Numbered from the stretch's first letter, positions 35,612 through 47,563 are shown. The stretch is DNA of 64,000 nt from Ailanthus altissimus (GCA_946807835.1 OX327703.1:6951501-7015500); one strand, 5' to 3'. Program-made: numbers and translations. The notes: generated by a model not told the origin, from the sequence alone.

Positions 35612-36952
35612 GAAAAATGACATTTTAGTCTTTTATTTTATAAGTATATACCTACTTAGTCTCTCATGTTCTAATAATTACCACGTTAATCCCTACCATT
35701 AAAATTCTACTGTTAAATATTTGCCTTTTTGCTACTTTTACATAATACCCTTAGTCAAATGTCTACCAATCATCTGATACGTGTCATCACTTAGTTAGTT
35801 TAAAATTTATTAAATATTTTAAAAAATAAATAATATTTATTTAAAAAATTAAAAATAGAACTACTACCATTGCCGAAAAATGGCGATCGGCCAATTGCCG
35901 GTTGCCATTTTTTAATGATATTTCGACAATAAAAGTTATTTAATTTAAATTATTGGACTTTATTTTTTTTATCTACATAATGGTGGGGTCATTTTTTTGT
36001 AAAACAATGCAGAAAAATGCAAAACAAGGTGGAAGAGGGGTGGTGGCCGCCGTCAAGGTGGGGGTAGTAAAATTTGGCCTTTATTAGTACTCATCGTCGC
36101 CAAAAAAAGCAACTGGCGGCCTGCCATCGCTGTTTTTCAGCGACGGTGGGCAATAAATATATTAATTAATTATTATTTATTTTATTTTAAAAATATTTAT
36201 TAAAAATATAAATCAATTACATGATGACACATGTCATTTGTAAATAATCATATTATGATACGTGTCTTTTATTAAAAAAATAAATTTATTAATTTACTTT
36301 TAAAAATATTTTTCTTTAAAAATATATATTTATTAAACATATAAACCAATTAATGATGACACGTGTCATTTGTAACTAATCATGTTATGACATGTGTCTT
36401 TTTATTAAATATATTTATTAATTTACTTTTAAAAATATTTATTCCATAAAAAAATATATTATTAAAAATATCAATCAATTATATGATGACATGTATCATT
36501 TATAACTAATCATATTAGGACACGTGTCTTTTTATTAAAAATATTTTTATTAATTTACTTTTAAAAATATTATTTTAAAAAAAAATATTTTTATTACAAA
36601 TATCAACTAATTACATGATGACATGTGTCATTTATAATTAATCATATTATGACTTGTGTCCTTTTATTTAAAATATATATTTATTAATTTACTTTTAAAA
36701 ATATTTATTTTTAAAAAAATATATTTATTACAAATATTAACTAATTATATGATGACACGTGTCATTTAAAAAAATTTTAATCTAACATTTGGCAGATTTA
36801 TTTTAAAAATAACAAAAGTACTATTTTGCTCTTAAAGAGAACCCATTTAACAGCGAACTTCTAACGGCAAGTATTAACATAATAATTATTAAAACATGTG
36901 GGATTAAGTTAGTATATACCCATAAAATAAGGCACCAAAATGTCATTTTCCC
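35612..36952. mobile_element. fold-back DNA element, 1,341 bp, 9-bp TSD
   Basis: Terminal inverted repeats of about 115 bp: the left begins GAAAAATGACATTTTAGTC and the right, reverse complemented, GGGAAAATGACATTTTGGTG. The flanks are TATAAAAAA (35603-35611) and TATAAGAAG (36953-36961), 7/9. The sequence is absent from unit C near 56850. The centre has a GC-rich hairpin-prone stretch (TGGCGATCGGCCAATTGCCG, TGGCGGCCTGCCATCG). The right arm holds a tandem array. GG-type ends and a 9-bp TSD suggest a Mutator-like non-autonomous element. No coding capacity. Confidence 0.8.
36170..36775. repeat. four-plus tandem copies of a ~132-bp unit with ACACGTGT palindromes
   Basis: ATGATGACAYRTGTCAT occurs at 36221, 36353, 36483, 36615 and 36749 (steps 132, 130, 132, 134). 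Each is followed by a TAATCATATTATGACACGTGTC-like partner. Some copies form the perfect 14-bp palindrome ATGACACGTGTCAT, which contains a G-box core. Confidence 0.9.
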
Positions 36953-37280
36953 TATAAGAAGTATAACAAAAAAAATATAGTACACTAATTTAAAAAACAG
37001 AAAATATTTTGAGTAAAAATACAAAATTTTGGTGGTTAATAAAGAAATAATTATTAGAGTATGTTAGAATGACTAATAATTAATATTCGTTACCAATATT
37101 TTAGGGGTGATTAGAAAATTTCTCAATTGATAGAGTATGAATAGTATGATTGGAGAATTTAAAATAGATATAAATTTTTTTCTTAATTTTGTTTTCAATA
37201 TTTTTGTGGTATGTAGTTTCAAAAGAAAATAATAACAAATTTTCATCTACTTAAATAAACACTTAAAACTATCTAAAGTA

Positions 37281-37384
37281 TTTTTAATTAATAACATCAA
37301 AGCACTTGAGTGCTTACTCCAATAAGCACTTGTTTTTAATTAATAACATCAAAGCACTTGAGTGCTTACTCCAATAAGCACTTG
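37281..37384. repeat. perfect 52-bp tandem duplication
   Basis: The unit runs from TTTTTAATTAATAACATCAA through to CCAATAAGCACTTG, at 37281-37332 and 37333-37384, identical in both copies. Units A and C have one copy. Confidence 0.9.
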
Positions 37385-37646
37385 CGTAAGTGTACTTTGC
37401 AATTTAAGATCGAGAGTTTAAGAACTAACGAATGTTAGAATTCGTTAGAATAGTGTATTAATCCCCTTCTTATACTAGAGGCTTTCTTCTCTTTTTGTGG
37501 AGGTCTATAATCTATACTCCCTTTGTAGAATCTATCTTTGAGCGTACGTTAATGTGAAAGTGAGATATTGTTTTTATTAGTCTCAAATCTTTGTACTAAT
37601 AAATTTTTGATGTAATATCAATAATTAAAAAATATATAGTATTGTT

Positions 37647-38606
37647 TGTAAAGTCAAATGATAAATTGGCAAATTGGGCAAAAATAAAAAAAGAAACTAT
37701 TTTGATTAAAGATGAAAATTGCCTTTTGGATATTGCCTTATATAAATAATTGATTTTGTTAATTGTCCTTTATAGTTAAATTGATTTTGTTAATTGTCTT
37801 TTATAGTTAATTGATTTAGTTACTTGTCCTTAATAGCTAATTAACTTTTTTTTTTATAATACTAACTGATTTTGTTACTTGTCTTTTATAGTCAAATTAA
37901 TTTTGTTAACAAATTAAAGATTTTAAAGATGAAAATTGTCCCTTATAGCTAAATTGATTTTGTTAACAAATCAATTTGTTTAAAGATGGAATTTTATTGA
38001 TTTTGTTATTATATGTTTTTAACGTTTCTTTTTTCCTTTTCAGATTAAAGAAAGGTAGTGAATTTTGTCTATATATATGGATGTTCTTTTTTCTTGTTGA
38101 GTAGTGCTTAATAGAGAGAAAATTCACTTGTATTTTATTTGAGAGTTTTAATTCTCATTTGTAAGACAAATTTATTTATGTCTTGTTGTTAGTCTTAGAA
38201 ATTTTTTGAGTGTTTCTAAGCACTGAGTATTTATTGATAAGTTCTGCGTGAGGAAGAACCCGTTTGTCTAAGAGAGAAGAACGATCTCACACATTGGAGA
38301 GAGTCTAAGCAAAGAAGATCAATGAAGCCGAGGGAATCTTATTGAACTGGATTCGTGAAGTGATTACAAGAGTATTGCGGCAAATATTAAGAGAGAGTCT
38401 TATTTTGTTTAAGGAAATTCTTTGTAATTTTTTATACTTTACTAACTAGTTCAATGTCTGGGCGTGGCCTCATGGAGTTAAGAATTTTCGAATCACGTTA
38501 AAAACATGTTGTCTTCTTCTTCTCTGGTGTTTATATTTTGAAATAATTATTAAAATAATCTTACTTCAATAATTCTTCAGTAATATTCTTAAAAGCAGTT
38601 CTTTCA
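37647..38606 (+). repeat. copia-2 5' LTR
   Basis: Starts TGTAAAGTCAAATG and ends AGTTCTTTCA. TATATATA lies at about 38070-38077. It contains repeated TTGATTTTGTTA-like words that are fewer in the 3' LTR, which explains its greater length (960 versus 805 bp). Confidence 0.9.
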
Positions 38607-38608
38607 AT

Positions 38609-38620
38609 TGGTATCAGAGC
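38609..38620 (+). promoter_or_regulatory. copia-2 primer-binding site
   Basis: TGGTATCAGAGC, two bases after the 5' LTR, complementary to the 3' end of plant initiator tRNA-Met. Unlike copia-1, it is unmutated. Confidence 0.92.
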
Positions 38621-38679
38621 AAGTCACTAAATTCTTAGTGGAATTTTTAGTTTTATCCGATCTGTTTGTTTTGTAGTTA

Positions 38680-39890
38680 AGTCTATACTAGTAGAAAGAA
38701 GTTCCATCACAAGACTACTTTTGTTCAATGGTTCTAATTATCCTTATTGAAAAGTTAGAATGAGAACATTTATCAAAGCTTTTGATGAAAAAGCATGGAG
38801 GTCCATTCTGATAGGTTGGAAACCTCCAAATGAATCCAAAAATGTCATTGAAAAATCAAAATTGAAATGGGCTATAGAAGAAGACAAGTTGGCTAACTAT
38901 AATAACAAGGCTCTTCATTCTATTTTCAATGGAATGGATCTTGTTTAGATTAAGTTAATCTCAACTTGTGTTTCAGCCAAAGAAGCCTAAAAAATCTTGC
39001 AATCTACATTTGAAGGAACTGGAGATAATAAATATAGAAAGCTTGTTATGCTTACTACTAGGTTTGAAAATTAGCATATGTTAAAAGATGAATCTCTTTT
39101 TGAATTTTATACTAAATTGGTTGATATTTCTAATGAGTCTTTTATTTTGGGAGAAAAAATGTCTGAAGCAAAAATTGTTAGAAAAATTATTAGATCTCTT
39201 CCTAACAGGTTCTAGCCAAAGATCACTACTATTAAAAAGAGCAAAGATCTTGAAAAACTAAAAGTAGAAGATCTAATGGGTTCTTTGTGAACTTTTGAAC
39301 TAAACATGAAGCAGAGAAAGAAAGAAAAGACTATTGCACTAAAAGCTCTTTAAGAAGAAATAGAAAGTCGTGTCTCAGCAGATAACATTGAAGAATCAGA
39401 TGAACTCGCTCTATTGACAAAAAACTTTAATAAATATTTGAAGAAAATGGAAAAGAAATAAAGTCCAGTTTCAAAATGTAACAATTTTTCAAAATTATTT
39501 GATTCTAAGTCAAAAATAATGGCTATCACTTAGAGTGATGATTCTGATGATGGTGAAGAAGAAAATTAGGTGAGAAATGTAGCTTTGACGGCTTCTATTC
39601 CTTCTAGTTCACATTCATTTTAGGAAAATGATGCTAAAATTGTCAACAAAATTTTTGAACTTGTTGAAAACGATTAATCTGAAACATTGTCTGTAAGTAA
39701 TGATGGATCAGATTTTGATCAAGAGTCACTTCAGAAAGCATATTAGAAAATATAATCTCAATGGGTAAAAGTGTGTAACGAAAATCTTTTTTTGGTAAGC
39801 AAAAAAAAATAATTTAGCAAGATTAAAAATTGATTTAGAAATACAAGTGCATATTCTGAAATTTTAAGTCCTTGCAAGATATGAAACTAT
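38680..39890 (+). pseudogene. gag: copia-2 gag, left part
   Basis: The frame reads LFNGSNYPY then a stop (TGG expected), then KVRMRTFIKAFDEKAWRSIL. This is the SIRE-type Gag start in which the Trp of 'YxxWK' is lost. The open piece 38760-38948 follows. Many stops sit at former CAA, CAG or TGG codons (for example 38946, CTAGCCAAAG near 39213, ACTTAGAGT near 39529). The right edge is the insertion site of the LTR-like element at 39895. Gag would form the particle and bind RNA. Confidence 0.85.
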
Positions 39891-39894
39891 TAGG

Positions 39895-42173
39895 ATTTGT
39901 GCTTACGTGCCATTCTATTATTGTATGAATATTTTATTTTATAATATTTATACATTTCATTATTTGTTAAATCGCTAATTACTGTTATTAAATGGTTCAA
40001 TGCTTGTGATGCGACAGACATTATATGATCTGAAAAGGTTCAGATTTGGTCTAAAAAAATTTAGATCAATGCTAAGAGTTAGCATGTTATATTGATCAGT
40101 GAAGTCTAAGAGTTAGAATCTTGTCTGTGACGGTATAAAGACCTGAGAATACATTAGTAATAATATAGTTGCAAGAGTTGCAATATATATTAAAAAATAT
40201 TATTATGCAAGTCTATTCTCAAACTATATGTTCCTAATCTTAATTTACTGATGTAGGTCTGATGGTGGAATCCTTTTACCTAGACTAGTGTATACGATAC
40301 CTAAATGGTTTAGATAGTTGTTCTTAGCAGACCACGGGCTTACTAAAAGTTCGTATAGCATACAGGTGTTCAGTGAGGACTGAATACTGAACAAACTCAA
40401 TGAGGACTGCAATAGACATCCCATAAAACCGTCAATAGAAGGTCCTCTCGAGTTGAGTAGTATACCCGAGTACCACGGTAGGCTTGTAAGTGATCCATTA
40501 TACTTTGGTTCCACGCATGTCTCAAACATTTTACGGTGTAACCACTGGGTATCGCTGGGTATAGTCCGATACTTATGGAGTCCGATGTGTACAGATATGA
40601 AATTCGTCAGCTCATATGAATAAGTTATATATATCTAGATGCTCAGAGACTGTATCTTAAAAAGTCTTATGGCCATAAGCAACAAACCCAGGAAAGGAAT
40701 TTCCTACAGGATTAAATAATATTGTAAAAGTATTTGCATATATTGTTTATTAAAATATGTATTTGGAGATAAATTCGCAGATGAATACATAGGAATTTAA
40801 CGGTAGTGATCTATATCCCTATTCTTCCAAGATATTATTGGCGGAATGATTATACGTATGCGCTATAACCTCAACGTGTATGGTCTATTGTACCGATTTG
40901 TAATATCCATGATGTATGCGTGGGGCATCGATTTCGGACTCAGAATAATTATGTTTGACAAATTAGGAGTGGATCTAGAGAGTTCGGCAATATGAAGTGT
41001 ACTCGTTGTGCATTGGGGCAACATACTGGATTGAATAGTTCGATTCAAAAAATTTCAGCAAACCAGACATTTACTTCGATTTTCCTTCGATCGTGCACGT
41101 GTCAAGACTTAAGATTTAATTACATTAATTAGTTAACAATTAGTTGTTGACCAATGAGATGTTGACACATGGCACATGTGGGTCAATTATTATTTGATTT
41201 AGAAATTATCAAAATGCCCTTATTTGTTGGACAAATAATATCATTATTTTATTTATTAAATTTTTTATTGAATAAAATAATAATAATAATATATGATATT
41301 ATTATTTAAATTGTAATCAAACAATTAAATTTTTATTTAAATTGACATGTGTTTCTATCATAATTTAATATGATTAAATCATTTTTTTAATATTTATTAA
41401 ATGATATGATAAGTATAAATTGGTGGCATTTGTTAATGGTAGGTCTTAAGATGTTTCTTAATAACGAGAAAGTGTTTTCTCATTTGGCCTAAATTAAGGC
41501 CAAGTTCATTTAAATAATTTTTCATTTTGTTTTGTTTTCATTTAGTTTATTGTAAATAATAATAAACAAAAACTAATGGCAAACACAATGGATGCCATTA
41601 GGTGAGAAAATGAAAGATAATAATAAATAAAACACTAATGGCAAACATAATAGATGCCATTAGGTGAGAAAATAAAAAAAATAAAAAACAAATAAAAGAG
41701 CAATATGTTGCTCAATTGATTAAGTGAAAACTAGGCCAAGGAATTTGTGGAAATGGTAGAGAGAATTTAAAAGGCTAAGTGTTAGAAAATTCTCTTAAGT
41801 GTTGAGAGCAAAAATACCTCTTCCATTTTTCCTTCCATTTTTTGGTCACCCATACTATAAGGTAGAAACAAGAATTCAAGAGTTGAATCATTTGCTGAAA
41901 AAGCTGTTATTCTAGCTTTCCAAACTCACCGTGTTGAGTAACTAGAATTGTGAATGAGTTACTTCAAGGTGGGTACTTCGTTTCGACAATATACCAAAGA
42001 CTTGATAAGGTATTATTTCTCAATCTTGAAGTATTTTACATTTATGAGATAACATGTAAAGTTTATTTGTGTTTATCAGTATGAAATTTTTATCCCGCTC
42101 ATCCGCTGCGCATGTATGTATGTGATACATATGCTATATTTGAATAATAGACACAAACTCACATGTATAAACA
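39895..42173. mobile_element. LTR-like insertion, 2,279 bp, exact TSD TTAGG, nested in copia-2 gag
   Basis: Bracketed by TTAGG at 39890-39894 and 42174-42178. Gag coding sequence stands on both sides. The right end is GTATAAACA (CA end). The left end, ATTTGTGC, lacks the expected TG, so the terminus is mutated or the limit is off by a few bases. There is a copia-LTR-like CCGCTGCGC near 42102. A 94-residue minus-strand frame at 40245-40529 has no recognised domain. Interpreted as a solo LTR. Confidence 0.7.
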
Positions 42174-42178
42174 TTAGG

Positions 42179-42690
42179 TTTAAAATCACTCACAGAAACA
42201 ATAAAAGAAGTCTCAAGTGAACTTGAGAGAACTCATAAAGGTTTAAAGATGATGAATGCAGGGTCTACAAAATTGGATCAAATTCTCACTACTAGAAAAA
42301 CCTATGAAGATCATCAAGGATTAGGTTTTATAGGTATAACATCTGACTTAAAAATAATTTTTTGTAAAAACTTGTAGGTTCGGCTATTGTTAACACTTCT
42401 ATAAAAACCACCATACAGTTTATTTCTGCAGCAATTGATAAAACAGTCACAAAATCAAATTTTTAATAAAAAATTCAAAGGTTTATTCCAATTTGTCATT
42501 TTTGTGGTGTTAATGGTTATATCAGACCAAAGTATTTTACAATGTTAAATTTTTTAAAAATAATTATTTTAATCATGTACAAAGAAAAACACCAAAACCT
42601 AAAGTTGAGTTGAATAATACTTCAAAGAAAGTTTGGGTAAAAAAGGTTGATATAAAATGCTTTGTTGCTTTTACTTGTTTAAGAACATAT
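42179..42690 (+). pseudogene. gag: copia-2 gag, right part with CCHC knuckle
   Basis: Open from about 42172 as LGLKSLTETIKEVSSELERT and on to KMMNAGSTKLDQIL and HQGLGFIG, a block typical of SIRE-clade Gag. The zinc knuckle at about 42492-42536 reads C-H-F-C-G-V-N-G-Y-I-R-P-K-Y: the His and the last Cys of CCHC are both Tyr (CAT-to-TAT and TGT-to-TAT transitions), so RNA binding is lost. Confidence 0.85.
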
Positions 42691-43000
42691 GCTACTAATT
42701 CATGCTATTTTGATAATGGATGTTCTAGACATATGATAGGCAACTAAAGCATTTTGACTGATTAAAAGCAAATGACAAACATAGATGTTACGTTTAGAGA
42801 CAGAGTCACAAGCAAGGTCCTTCGTAAAGGGACTCTCAACATAGAAGGATTTTCAAGATTAAAAAATATTCTTCATGTAGACGGGTTGAAAGCTAATTTA
42901 ATTAGCATAAGCCAAATATGTGATCAAGACCTTCATGTCAATTTTACTCGTGAAGAGTGTTGTTCTGAATCAAAATAAAGATTTATGTTGAAAGGTTTGT
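42690..43000 (+). pseudogene. copia-2 protease
   Basis: CYFDNGCSRHMIGN at 42702-42749 aligns to the copia protease motif with D-S-G changed to D-N-G. The open piece 42772-42978 (68 residues, with GTLNIEGFSRLKNILHVDGL and ANLISISQICD) is the remainder of the domain. A stop precedes it at 42748 (D or Q expected). Confidence 0.85.
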
Positions 43001-43039
43001 GATCCATTGATAGTTGTTATACCTTGAATTTACCTCACT

Positions 43040-44060
43040 TCTATCTTAATGTCAATATCAATATACTAATTTATGGCATGAAAAACTTGGGCATTTAAAT
43101 TTCAAAACTCTTAAAAGAATCTCATGTGCAGGTATTATTCGTGGTTTGCCAAAATTTGGTAAACAAACCCAAAGAGTGTGTAGACCATGTAGCATGGGAA
43201 ATAGATAAAAATAACACACATGGATTTCATTTTCCACCCCAAGGGTTTTAGAGTTACTACACATGAATTTTATGGGACCTATTAAAGTTGAAAGCCTTGC
43301 AAGTAAAAGGTATATTTTTGTTTGTGTAGATGATTTCTCGTTTCACTTGGGTTGATTTCTTTAAAGATAAATCTGATACTTTGAATGCTTTTAAGAAATT
43401 GTGTAAGAAACTAAAAGTAGAAAAAAGTTGCAACATCGGAAAAATTCGAAGTAATCATGGCAAGGTATTTGAAAACAATATATGCTAATTTTTGTGATCA
43501 AAATGGCATAACATATGAATTTCCCGCTCTTAGAACACCTGAGCAAAATGGTGTTATAGAAAGAAAAAATTGTACTTTGCATGAAATGGCTAGAGTTATG
43601 TTAAACAGCAAAAAGTTGAATAAGAGACTATGAGCCGAAGTAATAAACACAGCATGCTACACCATAAATCGGGTTTACATATGTCCAGGTACTAACAAAA
43701 CACCGTATGAGATCTGGAGAGGTAAGAAACCAAATCTGAGTCATTTTCATATCTTTGGATGTATTTGCTACATCTTAAATGATAGAGAACAACTTGGTAA
43801 GTTTGATGCTAAAAGTGATACTGGTGTTGTTCTTAGTTATTCCAATAACAGCAAAACCTATCGTGTGTATAACATGAGAACTCAAACTATAATGGAATCT
43901 ACTAATGTTGTTTGTGATGATTATAAAGAATTTGCAGAATATTCATAGGAAATTTAGATTGACAGCTTCACTGATGATGTTGTACAAGATTTTGTTGATG
44001 CTGAACCTATCCTAGAGGTAACTGATTCTGAAGAAAATTGATGACATTCTTGGAGAATTA
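43040..44060 (+). pseudogene. copia-2 integrase
   Basis: The zinc-binding part LWHEKLGHLNFKTLKRI begins near 43069, with C-x2-C (CRPC) near 43178. In the catalytic core the first Asp is Asn (43266-43268, HMNFMGP). The second is Asn (43453-43455, RSNHGK). The Glu is present (43559-43561, NGVIERKN). The distance between the last two is 106 bases instead of 108, so a 2-base loss lies between. The C-terminal part continues to about 44060 with broken frames. Two of three metal-binding acids are gone by G-to-A change. Confidence 0.9.
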
Positions 44061-44065
44061 GTCAG

Positions 44066-44950
44066 ATGAGAACCATCAATAAGAATGAAGAAAATCATCC
44101 GATTGATCTCATCATCAATAATCTAGATGATAGAATGGTTACAAGAATAAGGTTGGTTAATTTTGTTAATTATATCTACTTTACCTCTACTATTAAACCA
44201 AAAAATGTCAAAGAAACTTTAACTAATGAGTTTTGGGTTAAAGCAATGCAATAAGAACTCGAACAGTTCACAAGAAATGATGTTTGAACTCTTGTTCCTA
44301 GACCTGTACACACAAATGTTATAGGCACCAAATGGATCCTTAAAAGTATATCAGATGAGTTTGGTATTATCATAAAGAATAAAGCTAGGTTATTTAAATA
44401 AGGGTACACTCAAATTGAGGGAATTGACTTTGATGAAACCTTTGCTCCTGTTGCTAGACTAGACTCAATTAGCTTATTGCTTGCCATATCGTGTGTTATA
44501 GGTTTCAAAATTTTTCAAATGGACGTGAAAAGTGTCTTTTTAAATGGCATTTTAAATGAGGAAGGCTATGTCGAGCAACCTAAAGGCTTTGAAGATTCAC
44601 ATAAGCCTAATCACATTTTCAAACTTAAAAAGGCTTTATGTGGATTAAAACAAGCCCTAAGGGCTTGGTATAAATGATTGACAATTTTTTTTTGAAAAAG
44701 GTTACAAGAGAAAAGGAGTTGATAAAAATTTGTTCATCAAACATTTTAGTTTTTGTTTAATCATTGCTCAAATATATGTTGATGACATTGTGTTTGGTTT
44801 AACTTCCCAGCATAAAGTACAGGAATTCATTAATCCAATGCAAAAAGAGTTCGAGATGAGTATGGTAGGTCTACATTTGTAGGTAAAGCAATTTGATGAT
44901 GAGATTTTCATATCTCAAGGTAAGTATGCTAGAAATCTTGTTAATAAAAT
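44066..44950 (+). pseudogene. copia-2 reverse transcriptase
   Basis: 44066-44254 gives the pre-RT block (HPIDLIINNLDD, TRIRLVNFVNY). TAA at 44252 stands for CAA. RT then reads VPRPVHTNVIGTKWILKSI, GIDFDETFAPVARLDSI, FQMDVKSVFLNGILNE and LKKALCGLKQALRAWYK, then TGA where CGA is expected. The catalytic Y-V-D-D is intact at 44775-44786. Frameshifts near 44680-44760 and a stop near 44880 inactivate it. Confidence 0.92.
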
Positions 44951-44954
44951 TGGA

Positions 44955-45640
44955 TTGGAATCTACTAAACACGCGAAAACTCCAATGGCCATAACTTTGA
45001 AGCTGACAAAAGATGATGAAGGTAAAAGTGTAGATTCAACATTATATAGAAGTATGATTGGAAGTCTTTTGTATCTCACAGCCAGTAGAGTATATATTAG
45101 CTACAGTGTTAGTGTGTGTGCTAGGAAAGCAAATCCTAAAGAATCTCATATTGCTACTATGAAAAGAATCATTAAATATGCTAATGGAACTCTAGATTAT
45201 GGTATTTGGTATTCCAAAGACACTAATGTTAATCTTGTAGGATATAGTGATGCAAACTGGGCAAAAAATGCTGATGATAGGAAAAGTACAAGTGGTGGTT
45301 GCTTCTACCTTGGGAATAATCTAGTTTCTTGGCATAATAAGAAACAAAATGCCATTTCTTTGTTCACTGCAGAGGTTGAATATATAGCTATTGGAAGCTG
45401 TTGTACCCAGTTATTGTAGATGTAACAAATATTGGCAGGTTATGGTATCAAGTTAGATATGTTAACTATTTATTGTGACAATACAAGTGCAATAAACATA
45501 TCTCAAAATCCTGTACAGCATTCAAAGACAAAGCATATTGAGACTTGTCATCATTTTATAAGGGAATTGGTTGAAAATAAAATAATTTCTCTGGAATATG
45601 TCAAAACATAAAAATAGCTTGCTGATATTTTTACCAAAGT
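44955..45640 (+). pseudogene. copia-2 RNase H region
   Basis: The open piece 44955-45419 (154 residues) carries YRSMIGSLLYLTASR, GYSDANWAKNADDRKSTSGG (Asp) and FTAEVEYIAIGSC (Glu). It ends at TAG where CAA, CAG or TGG is expected. It continues as IYCDNTSAINISQNPVQHSK (Asp) and then KHIETCHHFIRELVE to about 45640. This is the longest nearly unbroken retroelement domain in the window. Confidence 0.92.
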
Positions 45641-47551
45641 CCTATATTTTGTTCGTTTTGATTCTTGGAGAAACTTTTTAGGAATTTGCTCAATATAAAA
45701 AAAAAAGAGAAATTGTTTTTGTTTGTTTAGTTAAATAATTTTTTTTTTTTACTTTCTAATTCTCTAAAACTAATCTTGATAGAATGAATTTTTTGGATTA
45801 AATTGACTGACAAATAGTCTGATTGTTAAATTATTCATTTCAAGAAAAATATTTGCAAAGGGTTATTGATGAAGTGCACACACCAAGCTTATGGTAAAAA
45901 TGGTTTGGCAATGCTCGATTTGGAGATAGTTAATCATGAAATTGAGATTATTTTCTTTTATTCACACATTCTTTGTGAAAAATGGAAAGGTGAGAAAACA
46001 ATTGATAAAGTTTTCATTGATTATTTAACTTTGTTGAGTCACTATTTGAAAATCTTTTACCAATGTCTGTTTTGTGGAGAAAAAATATGTTATTGTTCAG
46101 TTCAAAAAACAATTTACCAAAAACAAATGTCAAAACACTTAATTCCTACTTAATTTGACCATTTATTTTTATTTGTAAGCTTCCGTCTTATATCTGTACC
46201 AAAACAGAGGGGGATATATCATCAAATTCTCTAAGGAGGTAGTTTCTTTTTCATATTACCTATCATGTAAGTTTCAAAACATCTTTCGAACTTGGTAAAG
46301 TTCATCTTTCAAACATGTGACTCCTTGTTTTCTTAATCAATTTTTACTAAATATGTTGTCATAAATAATGTTTGACTTTTCTTTGAGAGTAATATATTTA
46401 TTTGTTCCAACTCTATGAGTGAACCTTTCCTGATATTGATAAACACAATCCTGTAAGGATATAGAGTTGAGACTCTTTTCATGATTAATTATTAAAGAAG
46501 ATAGTGTTGTAAGTTTGTGGTAAGATGGAAAGCTTGGTTCACACACAATTTTTTTCTAAAACAATTGAGTGTTGTTTGATATTTTATTCAATATTTTTGG
46601 ACTTTGTAAAGTTCATCTTTCAAACATGTAACTCCTTGTTTTCTTAAACAATTTTTACTAAATATTTTATCCTAAATAATGTTTGACTTCTCTTTGAGAG
46701 TAATGTATTTAGTTGTTTCCAATTCTATGAGTGAACCCTCCCTAATATTGATAAACACAATCCTGTAAGGATATAGAGTTAAGATTCTTTTCATGATTAA
46801 TTATCAAAGAAGATAGTGTTGCAAGTTTGTGGTAAGATGGAAAGTTTGGTTCACACACACTTTTTTTTTCTAAAACACGAGTGTTGTTTGATATTTAATT
46901 CAACATTTTCATGATCAAAGATTTCAATTTTTAAAGAGATTCAATTGTCAAGAATGATACAATATTTTATTATTCAAGATTTTTTATGTAACAACTTAAT
47001 AGTATTTAAAAAAAAATTTAAAATTAAATAAAAAATTAACTCTTCTAAATAACTCTTTGTTTTCAAACTTTTGAAATTCACTTCAAAGATAACTTTTTCA
47101 ACTTCAGCTTTCTCGTCCTGTTGGTTAAATCTTTAGTTCGCTGAATTTATTTCGAGCTTTTTTAAAATGATTTAATCTTTGTTTTCATATTATCTTTAGT
47201 AGGTCTTTTATTTTGTTTGTTTTAGGTATTGAACTATTACTTTTTGTTTGGTTTTATTTTGGTTGGACAAGTTTTTTTAAGATTTTTTTTTGTTTCTGTG
47301 GACTGTTCGTAATAGTATACATGCGCACTGTTTTTGTTTCTGTTCACACGCACTGTTCCCTGTTTACCGTTGCTGCATATGAGTACTATTTATGCCAATT
47401 ATTTACGGAAAAAATTTCTTTTCCTTTGACCCTTTATGTAAAAAAATGGGGAGATTGATTTAAGGGAGAGATAATTGTTTAAGATTAATTATATTTATTT
47501 TGCAGGTCCAATTTTTTTTTTTCTCTTTTGTATTTTTGCCACAAAGATGTC
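45641..47551. other. copia-2 3' internal region between pol and LTR
   Basis: About 1.9 kb, A/T- and T-rich. A 95-residue frame at 45866-46153 and an 81-residue frame at 47213-47458 show no recognised domain. The position corresponds to where SIRE-clade elements can carry an envelope-like gene, but no signal peptide, membrane or coiled-coil pattern is convincing here. Confidence 0.5.
46285..46905. repeat. two-copy tandem repeat, ~321 bp, inside copia-2
   Basis: TAAAGTTCATCTTTCAAACA starts at 46296 and 46617. The copies stay collinear (TTGATAAACACAATCCTGTA, GTGGTAAGATGGAAAG, GAGTGTTGTTTGATATTT) with scattered substitutions. Confidence 0.88.
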
Positions 47552-47563
47552 AAAGGGGGAGAT
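47552..47563 (+). promoter_or_regulatory. copia-2 polypurine tract
   Basis: AAAGGGGGAGAT directly before the 3' LTR, the textbook copia form. Confidence 0.9.

Larger units (their letters stand above)
17090..36961. repeat. segmental unit A (ancestral ~5-kb segment plus insertions)
   Basis: Ordered homology to units B (36962-56870) and C/D (56870-64000) starts at the GTACACTAATTTTTTAAAAA region. It continues through landmarks TGCAGCTTTATGAGAAATAA (18613 in A, 48540 in B, 59629 in C), GTGGAAGAGGAAGATAC, AAGAAATTGTGACACAT, GAGGACTCTCC or GATGGACTCTC, and CATGTCATTGAACCCCAGAT (A 23591, B 51764). After subtracting insertions, the shared core is about 5 kb. The core between insertions carries no recognised gene. 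Stretches 19052-20911, 22592-23742 and 26755-27270 are core without further features. Confidence 0.85.

Noticed and set aside
45866..46153. Envelope-like gene of copia-2
   Set aside because: The 95-residue frame has no start context, signal peptide, membrane anchor or coiled coil that I can support.
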